DNA of 64,000 nucleotides from Roseisolibacter agri. Lineage in GTDB: Bacteria; Gemmatimonadota; Gemmatimonadetes; Gemmatimonadales; Gemmatimonadaceae. Position numbers and translations under genes: made by a program. Position 1 is the stretch's first letter, and each line of letters begins with the position of its first letter. The DNA is taken from assembly GCF_030159095.1 (NCBI RefSeq), contig NZ_BRXS01000007.1, positions 62,001-126,000 of the forward strand. Direction: 5' to 3'. Below are positions 1 through 9,828 of the stretch, in pieces. Under the pieces are notes generated by a model. It saw only the letters and a list, made by a program, of their open reading frames with translations. It made no database searches and was not told the DNA's origin.

Positions 1-438
1 GCGCTGGTGGGCGGCGTGTGGCTCCTCTGGCTGCTCGGCTACAACCAGAGCGTGGCGACCGCCGTCGGCTTCGTGGCGCTCGCAGGCGTGGCGGCGGAGA
101 CCGGCGTCATCATGCTGCTCTACCTGGACCACGCCTACCGCGACCGGGAGGCGGCGGGGGAGCTGCGCACGCGCGAGGACGTGGACGCGGCCGTCGCGCA
201 CGGCGCGGTCGAGCGCGTGCGGCCGAAGATGATGACCGTGACGGCGATCATGGCGGGCCTGCTGCCCATCCTCTGGTCGGCCGGCGCGGGCGCGGACGTG
301 ATGAAGCGCATCGCGGCGCCGATGGTCGGCGGCATGGTCACGAGCACCGTGCTCACGCTGGTCGTCATTCCCGCGGTGTACTCGCTGTGGAAGGAGCGTG
401 CGCTCCGCCGCGCGTCCGTGGCGCCGAGCGCATCCTGA
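1..438 (+). CDS. RND heavy-metal efflux pump, CusA/CzcA type (C-terminal end, partial)
   Basis: Only the last 145 residues are in the window; the reading frame is open from base 1, so the gene begins upstream. The visible part is the final transmembrane bundle of an inner-membrane RND pump: a helix with the motif [10 protein letters not shown], a cytoplasmic loop, then [19 protein letters not shown] and [18 protein letters not shown], which are hallmarks of the CusA/CzcA (HME-RND) branch that expels mono- or divalent metal cations with a periplasmic adaptor and outer-membrane channel. The proton-relay residues and substrate Met/Glu sites lie in the missing part, so metal specificity cannot be given. 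The adaptor and channel genes are presumably upstream. The family call is secure; the substrate is not. Confidence 0.85.
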   Translation, partial: ALVGGVWLLWLLGYNQSVATAVGFVALAGVAAETGVIMLLYLDHAYRDREAAGELRTREDVDAAVAHGAVERVRPKMMTVTAIMAGLLPILWSAGAGADVMKRIAAPMVGGMVTSTVLTLVVIPAVYSLWKERALRRASVAPSAS

Positions 439-541
439 GCCCCGCGATCGTCGGAGACGACCCCAGCCGGGAATGCAGTCGCGCGTCGCGCCGTCCTCAC
501 CGTGCTCGCCCGATCCGTATTCCAGAGCCCGGGAGGTTCCG

Positions 542-1996
542 ATGCGTTGGCAGCTCTCCTACGTCGTCGTCCCCTGTCTGCTTCTCGCCGCCTGCGCCGA
601 TGACGTCCCGCAGGGCGGCGCCGGCCCGACCGCGCCCAGCCTGCAGCGTCAGAGCGGCCAGGGCGCGGCAGTGAGCACCGCGAACAACATCGGGCCGAGC
701 CCGATGGGCGCGATCATTCCCATCGGGCTGGAGGTTGTGGCCACCGGGCTCGTCTCGCCCATCCAGCTCGTGCAGCCCGACAAGATCGGGATCCGGTTCG
801 TCGTCGATCAGATCGGGTTCGTCCGCATGATCGACGAGAACGACGCGCTGCTGCCGCAGCCGTTCCTCGACGTGCGCAGCCGCCTCGTGACGCTCAACCC
901 CAACGGCGACGAGCGCGGGCTGCTGGGCCTCGCGTTCCACCCGGACTTCCGGAAGAACGGGCGCTTCTTCGTGTTCTACACGGCGCCGCCGCGCGTCGCG
1001 GGCTACAACAACACGATCACGATCGCGGAGTACCGCGCGGACGTCGCCACCGGGTCCAACACGAACAAGATCATGACGGACGAGGTGCCGCGCGTGATCC
1101 CGGGCTCGGAGCGCATCGTGCTGCAGGTGGACCACCCGCAGGCGAACCACAACGGCGGCACGGTCGCCTTCGGACCGGACGGCTATCTCTACATCTCGAT
1201 CGGCGACGGCGGGGGGCGCGACGACGACAACCCGCTCGGCCACGTCCCGGACTGGTATCCCGACAACGCCGGCGGCAACGGCCAGGACATCACGCAGAAC
1301 CTGCTCGGCAACATCCTGCGCATCGACGTCGACCGCGGCGCGCCGTACGCGATCCCGCAGGACAATCCGTTCGTCGGCCGTCCGGGGCTCGACGAGATCT
1401 GGGCCTACGGCTTCCGCAACCCGTACCGCTTCGCGTTCGACACGAAGCACGGTGGGACGCTGCTCGTCGGCGACGCGGGGCAGGAGCTGTGGGAGGAGGT
1501 GAGCGTCGCCGAGCGCGGCGCGAACTACGGCTGGAACGTGAAGGAGGGCACGCACTGCTTCGACGCCGAGGCGCCGACGGTGGTGCCGGCCACCTGTCCG
1601 ACCGTGGATCCCACGACGGGCGAGCCGCTGCGCAACCCGGTGATCGAGTTCCCGAACAGCAAGAACCCGCTCGGCGGCGATCTCGGGCTCACGGTCGTGG
1701 GCGGCGTCGTCTACCACGGCGAGGACGTGCACGCGCTGCGCGACCTGTACGTGTTCGGCAGCGCGGCGACGCAGCGCCAGCCCGCCGGGAGCGGGCGGCT
1801 CTTCGCCTCCGAGATGCACGGCTTCCCGCTGTGGACCATCCACGAGCTGCGCGTGAACGGCACGGACCCCATCGGCTACTTCGTGAAGGGGTTCGGCACC
1901 GACCGCGCGGGCGAGGTCTACGTGACGGCGTCGCGCATCCTCGGGCCCAGCGGCACGACCGGCACCATCCTCCGGATCACGGATCCGATCCAGTGA
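542..1996 (+). CDS. PQQ-dependent sugar (glucose/sorbosone-type) dehydrogenase lipoprotein
   Basis: A 484-residue protein of the soluble aldose sugar dehydrogenase family (GSDH, six-bladed propeller using PQQ and calcium to oxidise sugars outside the cytoplasm). The start at ATG 542 is preceded by a good ribosome site (GGGAGG about 6 bases upstream) and gives a lipoprotein signal with lipobox LLAAC (Cys18). Family landmarks are DERGLLGLAFHPDF, then NHNGGTVAFGPDGYLYISIG near residue 203 (His-Asn-Gly-Gly carries the catalytic base region), GNILRID and EIWAYGFRNPYRFAFD. Length agrees with secreted bacterial members. A PQQ biosynthesis operon is not in the window. Many family members have unknown substrates, so glucose is not proven. 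It stands alone, convergent with the deacetylase gene downstream. Confidence 0.85.
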   Translation: MRWQLSYVVVPCLLLAACADDVPQGGAGPTAPSLQRQSGQGAAVSTANNIGPSPMGAIIPIGLEVVATGLVSPIQLVQPDKIGIRFVVDQIGFVRMIDENDALLPQPFLDVRSRLVTLNPNGDERGLLGLAFHPDFRKNGRFFVFYTAPPRVAGYNNTITIAEYRADVATGSNTNKIMTDEVPRVIPGSERIVLQVDHPQANHNGGTVAFGPDGYLYISIGDGGGRDDDNPLGHVPDWYPDNAGGNGQDITQNLLGNILRIDVDRGAPYAIPQDNPFVGRPGLDEIWAYGFRNPYRFAFDTKHGGTLLVGDAGQELWEEVSVAERGANYGWNVKEGTHCFDAEAPTVVPATCPTVDPTTGEPLRNPVIEFPNSKNPLGGDLGLTVVGGVVYHGEDVHALRDLYVFGSAATQRQPAGSGRLFASEMHGFPLWTIHELRVNGTDPIGYFVKGFGTDRAGEVYVTASRILGPSGTTGTILRITDPIQ

Positions 1997-2019
1997 TCCG
2001 ACGGCGGCTGTCGCGCGCG

Positions 2020-2049
2020 GGTGCGGGCGGGACGCGTCCCGCCCGCACC
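2020..2049. terminator. Palindromic hairpin between convergent genes
   Basis: A perfect 30-base palindrome centred on GACGCGTC lies between the stop codons of the convergent sugar dehydrogenase and PIG-L deacetylase genes. As RNA it would form a 13-bp GC-rich stem with a tetraloop on either strand, so it can serve both genes. No run of T follows, so it is at best an atypical intrinsic terminator. Confidence 0.5.
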
Positions 2050-2090
2050 GGGGCGCGCGATGCGCCGCGTCGCTGACGCAGACGCAGACG

Positions 2091-2867
2091 CTAGGGCAAT
2101 CCGTCGAGCACGCGCCTCTTCCCCAGCGGGTCGATCTCGAACGCCACCGCCTGTCCCTTGCGCGCCTCGGCGCCGCGCACCGTGGCGAGCGCGGTGTAGT
2201 AGTCGAGGTACGAGAACGACGCGATCGTCCCGCCCACGAACTCGTAGCGCGAGACCGCCTCGCGCCAGCGCGGCACGACGCCGGTGACGTCGACGTAGAC
2301 GTACGGCCGGAACCCGTCCGCGTCCTCCCAGTTCTCGGCGTACCACACGCTGCGCACGCCGCGGTGCGGCGGATGCGCGGTGCGCACGCCCGCCAGCGAC
2401 GCGAGCAGCACGGCGTCCTTCACCACCGCGTGCGTGGCCGCGTGGTCCTTGTGGATGCTCTCGCGCCAGTGCGTGACGACGTGCGTCGGGCGCACGTCGC
2501 GGATGGCGTCCGCCACCCAGCGGCGTGCCTCGTCGTCATTCGGCAGCTCGCCGTCCTTCCACGGCCCGAAGCGCACCTCGGCGCCCATCGCCCCGGCCAC
2601 GGCGGTGGCCTCGCGGCGCTTCTGCGCGCCGTAGGCCTCGGGCGCGAGCCGCGCGTTCCCGCCCTCGCCGAGGGTGAGGTGCAGGAGCACGACGCGCGCG
2701 CCCTGCTGCCGCGCCTTGAGGAGGAGCATGCCCGTGGTGAGCTCCATGTCGCCCGCGTGCGCGCCGATGGCGAGGATGGTGCGCGGCGGCGCGGCTTCCT
2801 GCGCGGGCGCTCCGTGCGCGAGCACGGCGAGGCCCGCGAGGGCAGGGAGTACGGCGCGTGTGTGCAT
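2091..2867 (-). CDS. PIG-L/LmbE family deacetylase, exported, with altered metal motif
   Basis: A 258-residue protein with an N-terminal signal peptide (MHTRAVLPALAGLAVLAHG, cleavage near residue 22) followed by a PIG-L/LmbE domain, a zinc-dependent family that removes acetyl groups from N-acetylglucosaminyl compounds. The family fold is clear from the opening strand ILAIGAHAGDMELTTGMLL, the segment VVLLHLTLGEGGN, and HWRESIHKDHAATH (about residues 132-145), which supplies the second set of zinc ligands. The normally invariant A-H-P-D-D-E signature reads A-H-A-G-D-M-E (His37 to Glu42), so the first Asp/zinc position is changed. The start is the ATG that begins the signal peptide; longer in-frame starts give low-complexity extensions. 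Substrate unknown; activity needs testing. Confidence 0.75.
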   Translation of the reverse strand: MHTRAVLPALAGLAVLAHGAPAQEAAPPRTILAIGAHAGDMELTTGMLLLKARQQGARVVLLHLTLGEGGNARLAPEAYGAQKRREATAVAGAMGAEVRFGPWKDGELPNDDEARRWVADAIRDVRPTHVVTHWRESIHKDHAATHAVVKDAVLLASLAGVRTAHPPHRGVRSVWYAENWEDADGFRPYVYVDVTGVVPRWREAVSRYEFVGGTIASFSYLDYYTALATVRGAEARKGQAVAFEIDPLGKRRVLDGLP

Positions 2868-3019
2868 GGCGGGGAGAGGTGGGTGGCGCGGCGAATCTAT
2901 CGCGGGCGCGGCCCCGGTGGCTCCGGGCGCGGCGCGCGCGCGCCGCGCATCTTCCACCTGCCGCATTCGCGGCCGAACGGCCATCCGTCCGCACTCACGC
3001 CCGTACTCATCCTCCGCCC

Positions 3020-4117
3020 ATGTCGCGCGCGCTCGTGCTCCTCTCCCTCGCGGCGCTCGCCGCATGCGGCGCCGGCGCCGCGTCCCGTTCGGGCCCGCAG
3101 CCGACGCCCGTGCCATCCGGCGTCGCCTGGGAGCGCCAGCCTGCGGGGCGCGTGCACGTGCTGATGCCGTCGCCCACCACCGTGGTGTTCGGCGGCTACG
3201 ATCCCGCGGCCGCCCCGGCGCTGCGCGTGGCGTCGGGCGACGTCGTCGAGATCGGCACGGTCTCGACGTGCGGCACGCGCCTCCTGCAGCCCGGTGCCGA
3301 CTCGGGCACCATCGAGCCGGCGATCCGCGGCATCCAGGCCGCCGTGCGCGACTCGACGCTGCGCCGCGGGCCCGGCGGCCACGTGCTCACCGGCCCGATC
3401 TTCGTCGAGGGGGCCGAGCCGGGCGACGTGCTCGAGGTGCGCTTCGCGTCCGTGCGCCTCGACCTTCCCTTCGCGTGCAACTCGTTCGGCCCGCGCAGCG
3501 GCTTCCTGCCCGAGGACTTCCCGGGCACCTCGCGCTCGCGGGTGGTGCCGCTCGATCGGCGCCGCATGGTCGGTCGCTTCTCGGACAGCCTCGGCATCGA
3601 GATCCCGCTGCGCCCGTTCTTCGGCAGCGTCGGCGTCGCACCGCCTCCCACCCAGGGGCGCATCCACAGCGCGCCGCCGGGGATGCACGCGGGGAACCTC
3701 GACAACAAGGAGCTCGTCGAGGGCACCATCCTGTACATCCCCGTCCACGTGCGCGGCGCGCTGCTGCACGTCGGCGACGGACACGCCGCGCAGGGCGACG
3801 GGGAGGTCGACATCACGGCGTTGGAGACGGCGCTCCGCGGTCGGCTGCAGCTCGTCGTGCGCAGGGACATGAAGCTCACCTGGCCGCGCGGCGAGACGCC
3901 GACGCACTGGATCGCGATGGGCGCGGACAGCAACCTCACCACCGCCACCAAGATCGCCGTCCGCGAGGCGATCGCGCTCCTCGCGGACGTGAAGCGCATG
4001 ACGAGCGAGGACGCCTACATGCTGGTCAGCACCGCGTGCGACGTGCGCATCACGCAGCTCGTCGACGGGACGATGGGCGCGCACGTCATGATCCCGAAGG
4101 GACTCTTCACGCGGTAG
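3020..4117 (+). CDS. Acetamidase/formamidase family lipoprotein
   Basis: A 365-residue member of the FmdA/AmdA family, whose characterised members hydrolyse acetamide or formamide to the acid plus ammonia. The core signature is present at about residues 214-260: MHAGNLDNKELVEGT, then GALLHVGDGHAAQGDGEV. Unlike the cytoplasmic amidases, this copy has a lipoprotein signal (MSRALVLLSLAALAAC, Cys16), so it works outside the inner membrane; a role in scavenging amides is an inference. The ATG at 3020 was chosen because it starts exactly at the signal peptide. It is divergent from the deacetylase (about 150 bases shared upstream) and its 3' end overlaps the convergent TPR lipoprotein gene by 11 bases. 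Confidence 0.85.
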   Translation: MSRALVLLSLAALAACGAGAASRSGPQPTPVPSGVAWERQPAGRVHVLMPSPTTVVFGGYDPAAAPALRVASGDVVEIGTVSTCGTRLLQPGADSGTIEPAIRGIQAAVRDSTLRRGPGGHVLTGPIFVEGAEPGDVLEVRFASVRLDLPFACNSFGPRSGFLPEDFPGTSRSRVVPLDRRRMVGRFSDSLGIEIPLRPFFGSVGVAPPPTQGRIHSAPPGMHAGNLDNKELVEGTILYIPVHVRGALLHVGDGHAAQGDGEVDITALETALRGRLQLVVRRDMKLTWPRGETPTHWIAMGADSNLTTATKIAVREAIALLADVKRMTSEDAYMLVSTACDVRITQLVDGTMGAHVMIPKGLFTR

Positions 4118-5024
4118 GCCGCATCGAGGACCGGATGCCGCGCCCCGCGCGCCCGCCGCCCGTCGCCGTGCCGACGATCCCGCCGGCCGCCGCGCCGATG
4201 AGCGCGCCCTTCACGCTGCGGCCGGTCACCGCGCCGATGATCGCGCCCGCCGCCGCGCCGATGCCGGCACGCTGCGCGCGGCTCGGACCGCCGCCGCTCG
4301 TGCGGGCCGTGGTCGCCGGCTGACCGATCGGCTCCGGCGCGCTCGTGGTGGCGACCACCTCGCCGCTGGACACGGTGTCCGCCACGCCGTGGGCGACCGC
4401 CGCGTCGGTCGTGGCAGCGGGCGGAGCCGGCGCCGCCTCCACCGTGCGGTGCGCGACGGTGCGCGCGACGGCCGCCCGCGCGCGCGTCCCGCGTCGCGAC
4501 GCCTTCGCCCGTGCGCGCGCCGTGGCCGCCGGCTCGCGCTCGCTCGCCGTCGCCACGTGCGTCTCCGGCTGCGACAGCCGCGCCACGCGCTGGCGCGCCT
4601 CATCTGCCTCGGCCGCCGTCGGGGTCAGCGCGAGGAAGCGGCAGTACGCCGCGACCGCGGCCGGCCGGTCGCCCAGCGCCTCGGTGACGCGGCCCAGGTG
4701 GTAGACGGCCGACTCGTTCGTGCCGTCGAGGTCCGACGCGCGGCGCAGCAGCGCCCGCGCCGCCTCGGGGTCGCCGAGCGCCTCCGCGGCGTACGCGCGG
4801 TGCGCGAGATCCTCCGCGCGCGACATGCTCGCGGCGGCCGGCTGTGCGGCGGCGGGCACCGCGCCGCACACCTCCGGGAGCGCGGGCCGTACCGGCGCCG
4901 GCGCGAGGCGCGCGACGAGCGCGGAGTCCTTCGCGAGGGGCGCGGCGTCCGTGGTCGCGTCACCCGTGGAGCAGGCCGCCAGGGCGGCGAGGAGCACGAG
5001 CGCGGACATCGGAGAGCGGTGCAT
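4107..5024 (-). CDS. TPR lipoprotein with C-terminal glycine-zipper
   Basis: A 305-residue protein with three parts. First is a lipoprotein signal with Cys18 (LLAALAAC, then STGD). Next come about two TPR units (roughly residues 70-150; AHRAYAAEALGDPEAARALL and YHLGRVTEALGDRPAAVAAY), which normally mediate protein binding. After an Ala/Arg-rich linker with REPAATARARAKASRRGTR there is a glycine-zipper segment (about 254-290; GIGAAAGAIIGAVTGRSVKG then GALIGAAAGGIVGTATGGG) of the kind that inserts in or spans membranes. Lipid anchor plus glycine zipper suggests an envelope protein touching the outer membrane. Function unknown. An internal ATG at 5009 is an alternative start giving the same signal. 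Confidence 0.7.
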   Translation of the reverse strand: MHRSPMSALVLLAALAACSTGDATTDAAPLAKDSALVARLAPAPVRPALPEVCGAVPAAAQPAAASMSRAEDLAHRAYAAEALGDPEAARALLRRASDLDGTNESAVYHLGRVTEALGDRPAAVAAYCRFLALTPTAAEADEARQRVARLSQPETHVATASEREPAATARARAKASRRGTRARAAVARTVAHRTVEAAPAPPAATTDAAVAHGVADTVSSGEVVATTSAPEPIGQPATTARTSGGGPSRAQRAGIGAAAGAIIGAVTGRSVKGALIGAAAGGIVGTATGGGRAGRGIRSSMRPTA

Positions 5025-5389
5025 GGACGCCTGCCGTTCTCGGGGAAGGGGACGATCGCGGGTGGCCGTGCACGCCGGACGGCTGGGCGCGACCTGACGT
5101 CGCGCACCGCGGATCCGCGCCTGCCATCACCCTGGAGAGGGCAGGCGACGTACCCGGGGTTGCGGGCCCCTACGCGCCCGCAACGTGGCGAGCTGTCCAT
5201 ACCGATGACGGCCGGTGTCTATTCGGGGGGACCGGCGGGCTCGACGCGTCGGCCCCGGTCAGCGCCCGGTCAGCGCCCGGTCAGCACCGCGCCGTGGCTC
5301 TGCGTACTCCCCGCGTCAGGAGTGCCGGGACGCCGTCGTGCCCGCGACGCGCCGTCCCGCCCGCCCGCCACCGCCGACCAGGAGCCCGC
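5025..5389. other. 365-base intergenic region between divergent genes
   Basis: No convincing gene is present here although long GC-driven frames run through it. It must hold the promoters of the TPR lipoprotein (minus) and the M20 amidohydrolase (plus). The only distinctive element is a three-copy 11-base direct repeat about 105 bases before the amidohydrolase start (listed separately). No strong minus-35/minus-10 pair was recognised. Confidence 0.5.
5254..5286. repeat. Three tandem 11-bp direct repeats
   Basis: The unit CCCGGTCAGCG occurs three times head to tail at 5254, 5265 and 5276; the last base of the third copy is A instead of G. An 11-bp period is close to one helical turn, so all copies face the same side of the DNA, as in multi-site operators. 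It could equally be a neutral slippage product. Confidence 0.8.
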
Positions 5390-7084
5390 TTGCCTCCTCG
5401 CCCCACCCTCGCCCGGCGTCTCGCCGCCGCGGCCCTTCCCGCCTGCGCGCTGGCCGCGCTCGCCACACTGGCGCTCGCGCCCCGGGCCGCCGCCGCGCAG
5501 CGCGACTCCGCGCGCGCCACCGCCGCGGACTCCATCAAGTACCGCTACCCGACCGACGCCCGCCTCGCGGCGCTCAAGGCCGAGGCGGCGAAGAAGATCG
5601 ACGAGCGGGCGAAGCTGATCCAGGAGATGGTCGACCAGGTCTTCTCCTACGGAGAGCTCGGCTTCCAGGAGGTCGAGACGTCGAAGTACCTGACGGGCAT
5701 CCTGGAGCAGAACGGCTTCAAGGTGGAGCGTGGCGTCGCGGGCATTCCCACCGCCTTCGTGGCGAGGTGGGGCTCGGGCAAGCCCGTGATCTCGCTCGGC
5801 TCCGACATCGACGGGATCCCGCAGGCCACCAGCAAGCCGGGCGTCGCCTACCGCGATCCCATCACCGTGCAGGGCGCGCCCGGGCACGGCGAGGGGCACA
5901 ACTCGGGCATGCCGCTCAACGTCGCCGCGGCGCTGGTGGTGAAGGAGATCATGCAGCGCGAGAAGCTCCCGGGCACGCTCGTCCTCTGGCCCGGCGTGGC
6001 CGAGGAGCAGATGGCCGGCAAGGCGTTCCTCGTGCGCGCGGGCGTGTTCAAGGACGTCGACGTCACGCTCTTCACGCACGTCAGCAACGACCTCGGCGTG
6101 TCGTGGGGCCAGTCGAGCAGCAACGCGCTCATCTCCGCGCTCTTCAAGTTCAAGGGCTCCAGCGCCCACTCGGCCGGCGCGCCGTGGCGCGGGCGCAGCG
6201 CGCTCGACGCCGTGATGATGCTGGGCATGGGCTGGGACATGAAGCGCGAGCACCTCGAGCTGCCGCAGCGCTCGCACTACGTCATCCCCGACGGCGGCGA
6301 CCAGCCCAACGTGGTGCCGAGCACCGCGAGCATCTGGTTCTACTTCCGCGAGCGCGACTACCCGAAGACGCTGGCGCTGTTCGAGGCCGCGAAGACGATG
6401 GCGCAGGGCGCGGCGATGCTCACGAACACGCAGGTCGACACGATCCAGATGATCGGCTCGGGCTGGAGCGGACACTTCAACCGCCCCATCGCCGAGGCGA
6501 TGTACCAGAACATCCAGACCGTCGGCATGCCGGCGTGGGACGAGAAGGACCAGCAGCTGGCGAAGGCGCTGCAGCGCGAGCTCGGCTCGCCCGACAGTGG
6601 GCTGAGCAAGCGGCCCGGTCGCCTCGGCGGGCCCGTGAACGAGGCGACGCGCATGGGCGGCGGCTCTGACGACATCGGCGACGTGAGCTGGAACGTCCCC
6701 ACGATCACGCTGCGCTACCCGTCGAACATCCCGGGGACGCCGGGCCACAACTGGGCGAACTCGATCGCGATGGCGACGCCGATCGCGCACAAGGGCGTGG
6801 TGGCCGGCGCGAAGGTGCAGGCGATGACCATGCTGGACATCCTCATGACGCCGCAGATCGTCACCGACGCCTGGTCGTACTTCAACGACGTGCAGACGAA
6901 GACGGTCAAGTACAAGCCGTTCATCGCCGCGACGGACCAGCCGCCCATCTGGCTCAACGCCGACATCATGGCGCAGTACCGGCCGGAGATGCGGAAGTAC
7001 TACTACGACGCGAAGAAGTACCGGACGTACCTGGAGCAGCTCGGCGTCACGTACCCGACGGTGAAGACGCCCACGGTGCCCTGA
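5390..7084 (+). CDS. Exported M20D-type amidohydrolase (AbgB-like)
   Basis: A 564-residue zinc-hydrolase of the M20D/aminobenzoyl-glutamate-hydrolase type, which cleaves amide bonds of N-acyl amino acids. The start is a TTG at 5390, five bases after GGAG; it gives a signal peptide rich in Ala/Leu ending near ALAPRAAAAQ. Visible landmarks are LGSDIDGIP (metal-binding strand), APGHGEGHNSGMPLNVAAAL, LWPGVAEEQMAGKAFLV (the Glu pair), FKGSSAHSAGAPWRGRSALD (dimerisation domain with its His) and TPGHNWANSIAM near the C-terminus. In related M20D enzymes the metal motif is usually H-x-C-G-H; here it is H-G-E-G-H, so Glu replaces Cys. A strong hairpin follows the stop. Substrate unknown. Confidence 0.8.
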   Translation: MPPRPTLARRLAAAALPACALAALATLALAPRAAAAQRDSARATAADSIKYRYPTDARLAALKAEAAKKIDERAKLIQEMVDQVFSYGELGFQEVETSKYLTGILEQNGFKVERGVAGIPTAFVARWGSGKPVISLGSDIDGIPQATSKPGVAYRDPITVQGAPGHGEGHNSGMPLNVAAALVVKEIMQREKLPGTLVLWPGVAEEQMAGKAFLVRAGVFKDVDVTLFTHVSNDLGVSWGQSSSNALISALFKFKGSSAHSAGAPWRGRSALDAVMMLGMGWDMKREHLELPQRSHYVIPDGGDQPNVVPSTASIWFYFRERDYPKTLALFEAAKTMAQGAAMLTNTQVDTIQMIGSGWSGHFNRPIAEAMYQNIQTVGMPAWDEKDQQLAKALQRELGSPDSGLSKRPGRLGGPVNEATRMGGGSDDIGDVSWNVPTITLRYPSNIPGTPGHNWANSIAMATPIAHKGVVAGAKVQAMTMLDILMTPQIVTDAWSYFNDVQTKTVKYKPFIAATDQPPIWLNADIMAQYRPEMRKYYYDAKKYRTYLEQLGVTYPTVKTPTVP

Positions 7085-7111
7085 GACCGGCGCTGACTGC
7101 TGCCCCGACGA

Positions 7112-7142
7112 CGAAGGCCCCGCCGATTCGGCGGGGCCTTCG
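7112..7142. terminator. Perfect 13-bp hairpin terminator
   Basis: Two 13-base arms (7112-7124 and 7130-7142) are exact inverted complements around the loop GATTC. It lies between the convergent amidohydrolase and sensor-kinase genes and could stop transcription from both sides. The arm ends in A/T-containing pairs, but no long T-tract follows. Confidence 0.8.
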
Positions 7143-7162
7143 CGTTCACACCCGCGCGGCCG

Positions 7163-9364
<2,202 letters not shown>

Positions 9365-9828
9365 GGTGAAGGAGGACACGGTCGGGCCCGACGTCGGGGC
9401 CGACCGTCCGCGTGGGCGCGGTACGATCCGGGCGCGCACGGGCGCTCGCGCAAGGTGCCGACCACCGGCGCGCACGTCGAGCGCATGGACGCACGATTCT
9501 CGTGCGACGCGCGACGCGGGCGCATGCCCGGGCACTATTGACGCCGCGTCCGGTCGAGCGCAGAATGGCACCGCACCTCCAACCCGTGCTCGACAGGCCG
9601 CTGATCGCGTGGTGACGCACCCGATCGCGCGGCCGGGCGCATGGAGACCGCGCGTCCCCGGACGCGCGCGATCGCGTGCGCAGGACCCTCCGCACCGCCG
9701 CGATGCGCCGACGACGGCGACGCCGGTAGCGCACGGCCCGCAGCCTCGCTCCTCCGCGTGACGCACCGCGGAGCGCCAGCGCGCCCCTCCTGCCTGCGGC
9801 CCGCGCCGCCATGGGAGAACGCATCGCG
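9365..9828. other. 464-base intergenic region between divergent genes
   Basis: No convincing gene. It separates the sensor kinase (minus) from the membrane-protein/amidase operon (plus). It contains one plausible plus-strand promoter at 9538-9566 and is somewhat less GC-rich than coding DNA around 9490-9545. An in-frame ATG at 9811 could extend the next gene by six codons. Confidence 0.5.
9538..9566 (+). promoter_or_regulatory. Candidate sigma-70 promoter of the membrane-protein/amidase operon
   Basis: TTGACG at 9538-9543 (five of six consensus bases), a 17-base spacer, then CAGAAT at 9561-9566 (four of six). This is the best consensus-like pair noticed in the intergenic regions and points toward the gene at 9829, leaving a leader of roughly 255 bases. 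In such GC-rich DNA a chance match is uncommon but possible. Confidence 0.35.

Noticed and set aside
5254..5286. CRISPR-like array
   Set aside because: Three 11-bp units with no spacers; far too short for CRISPR.
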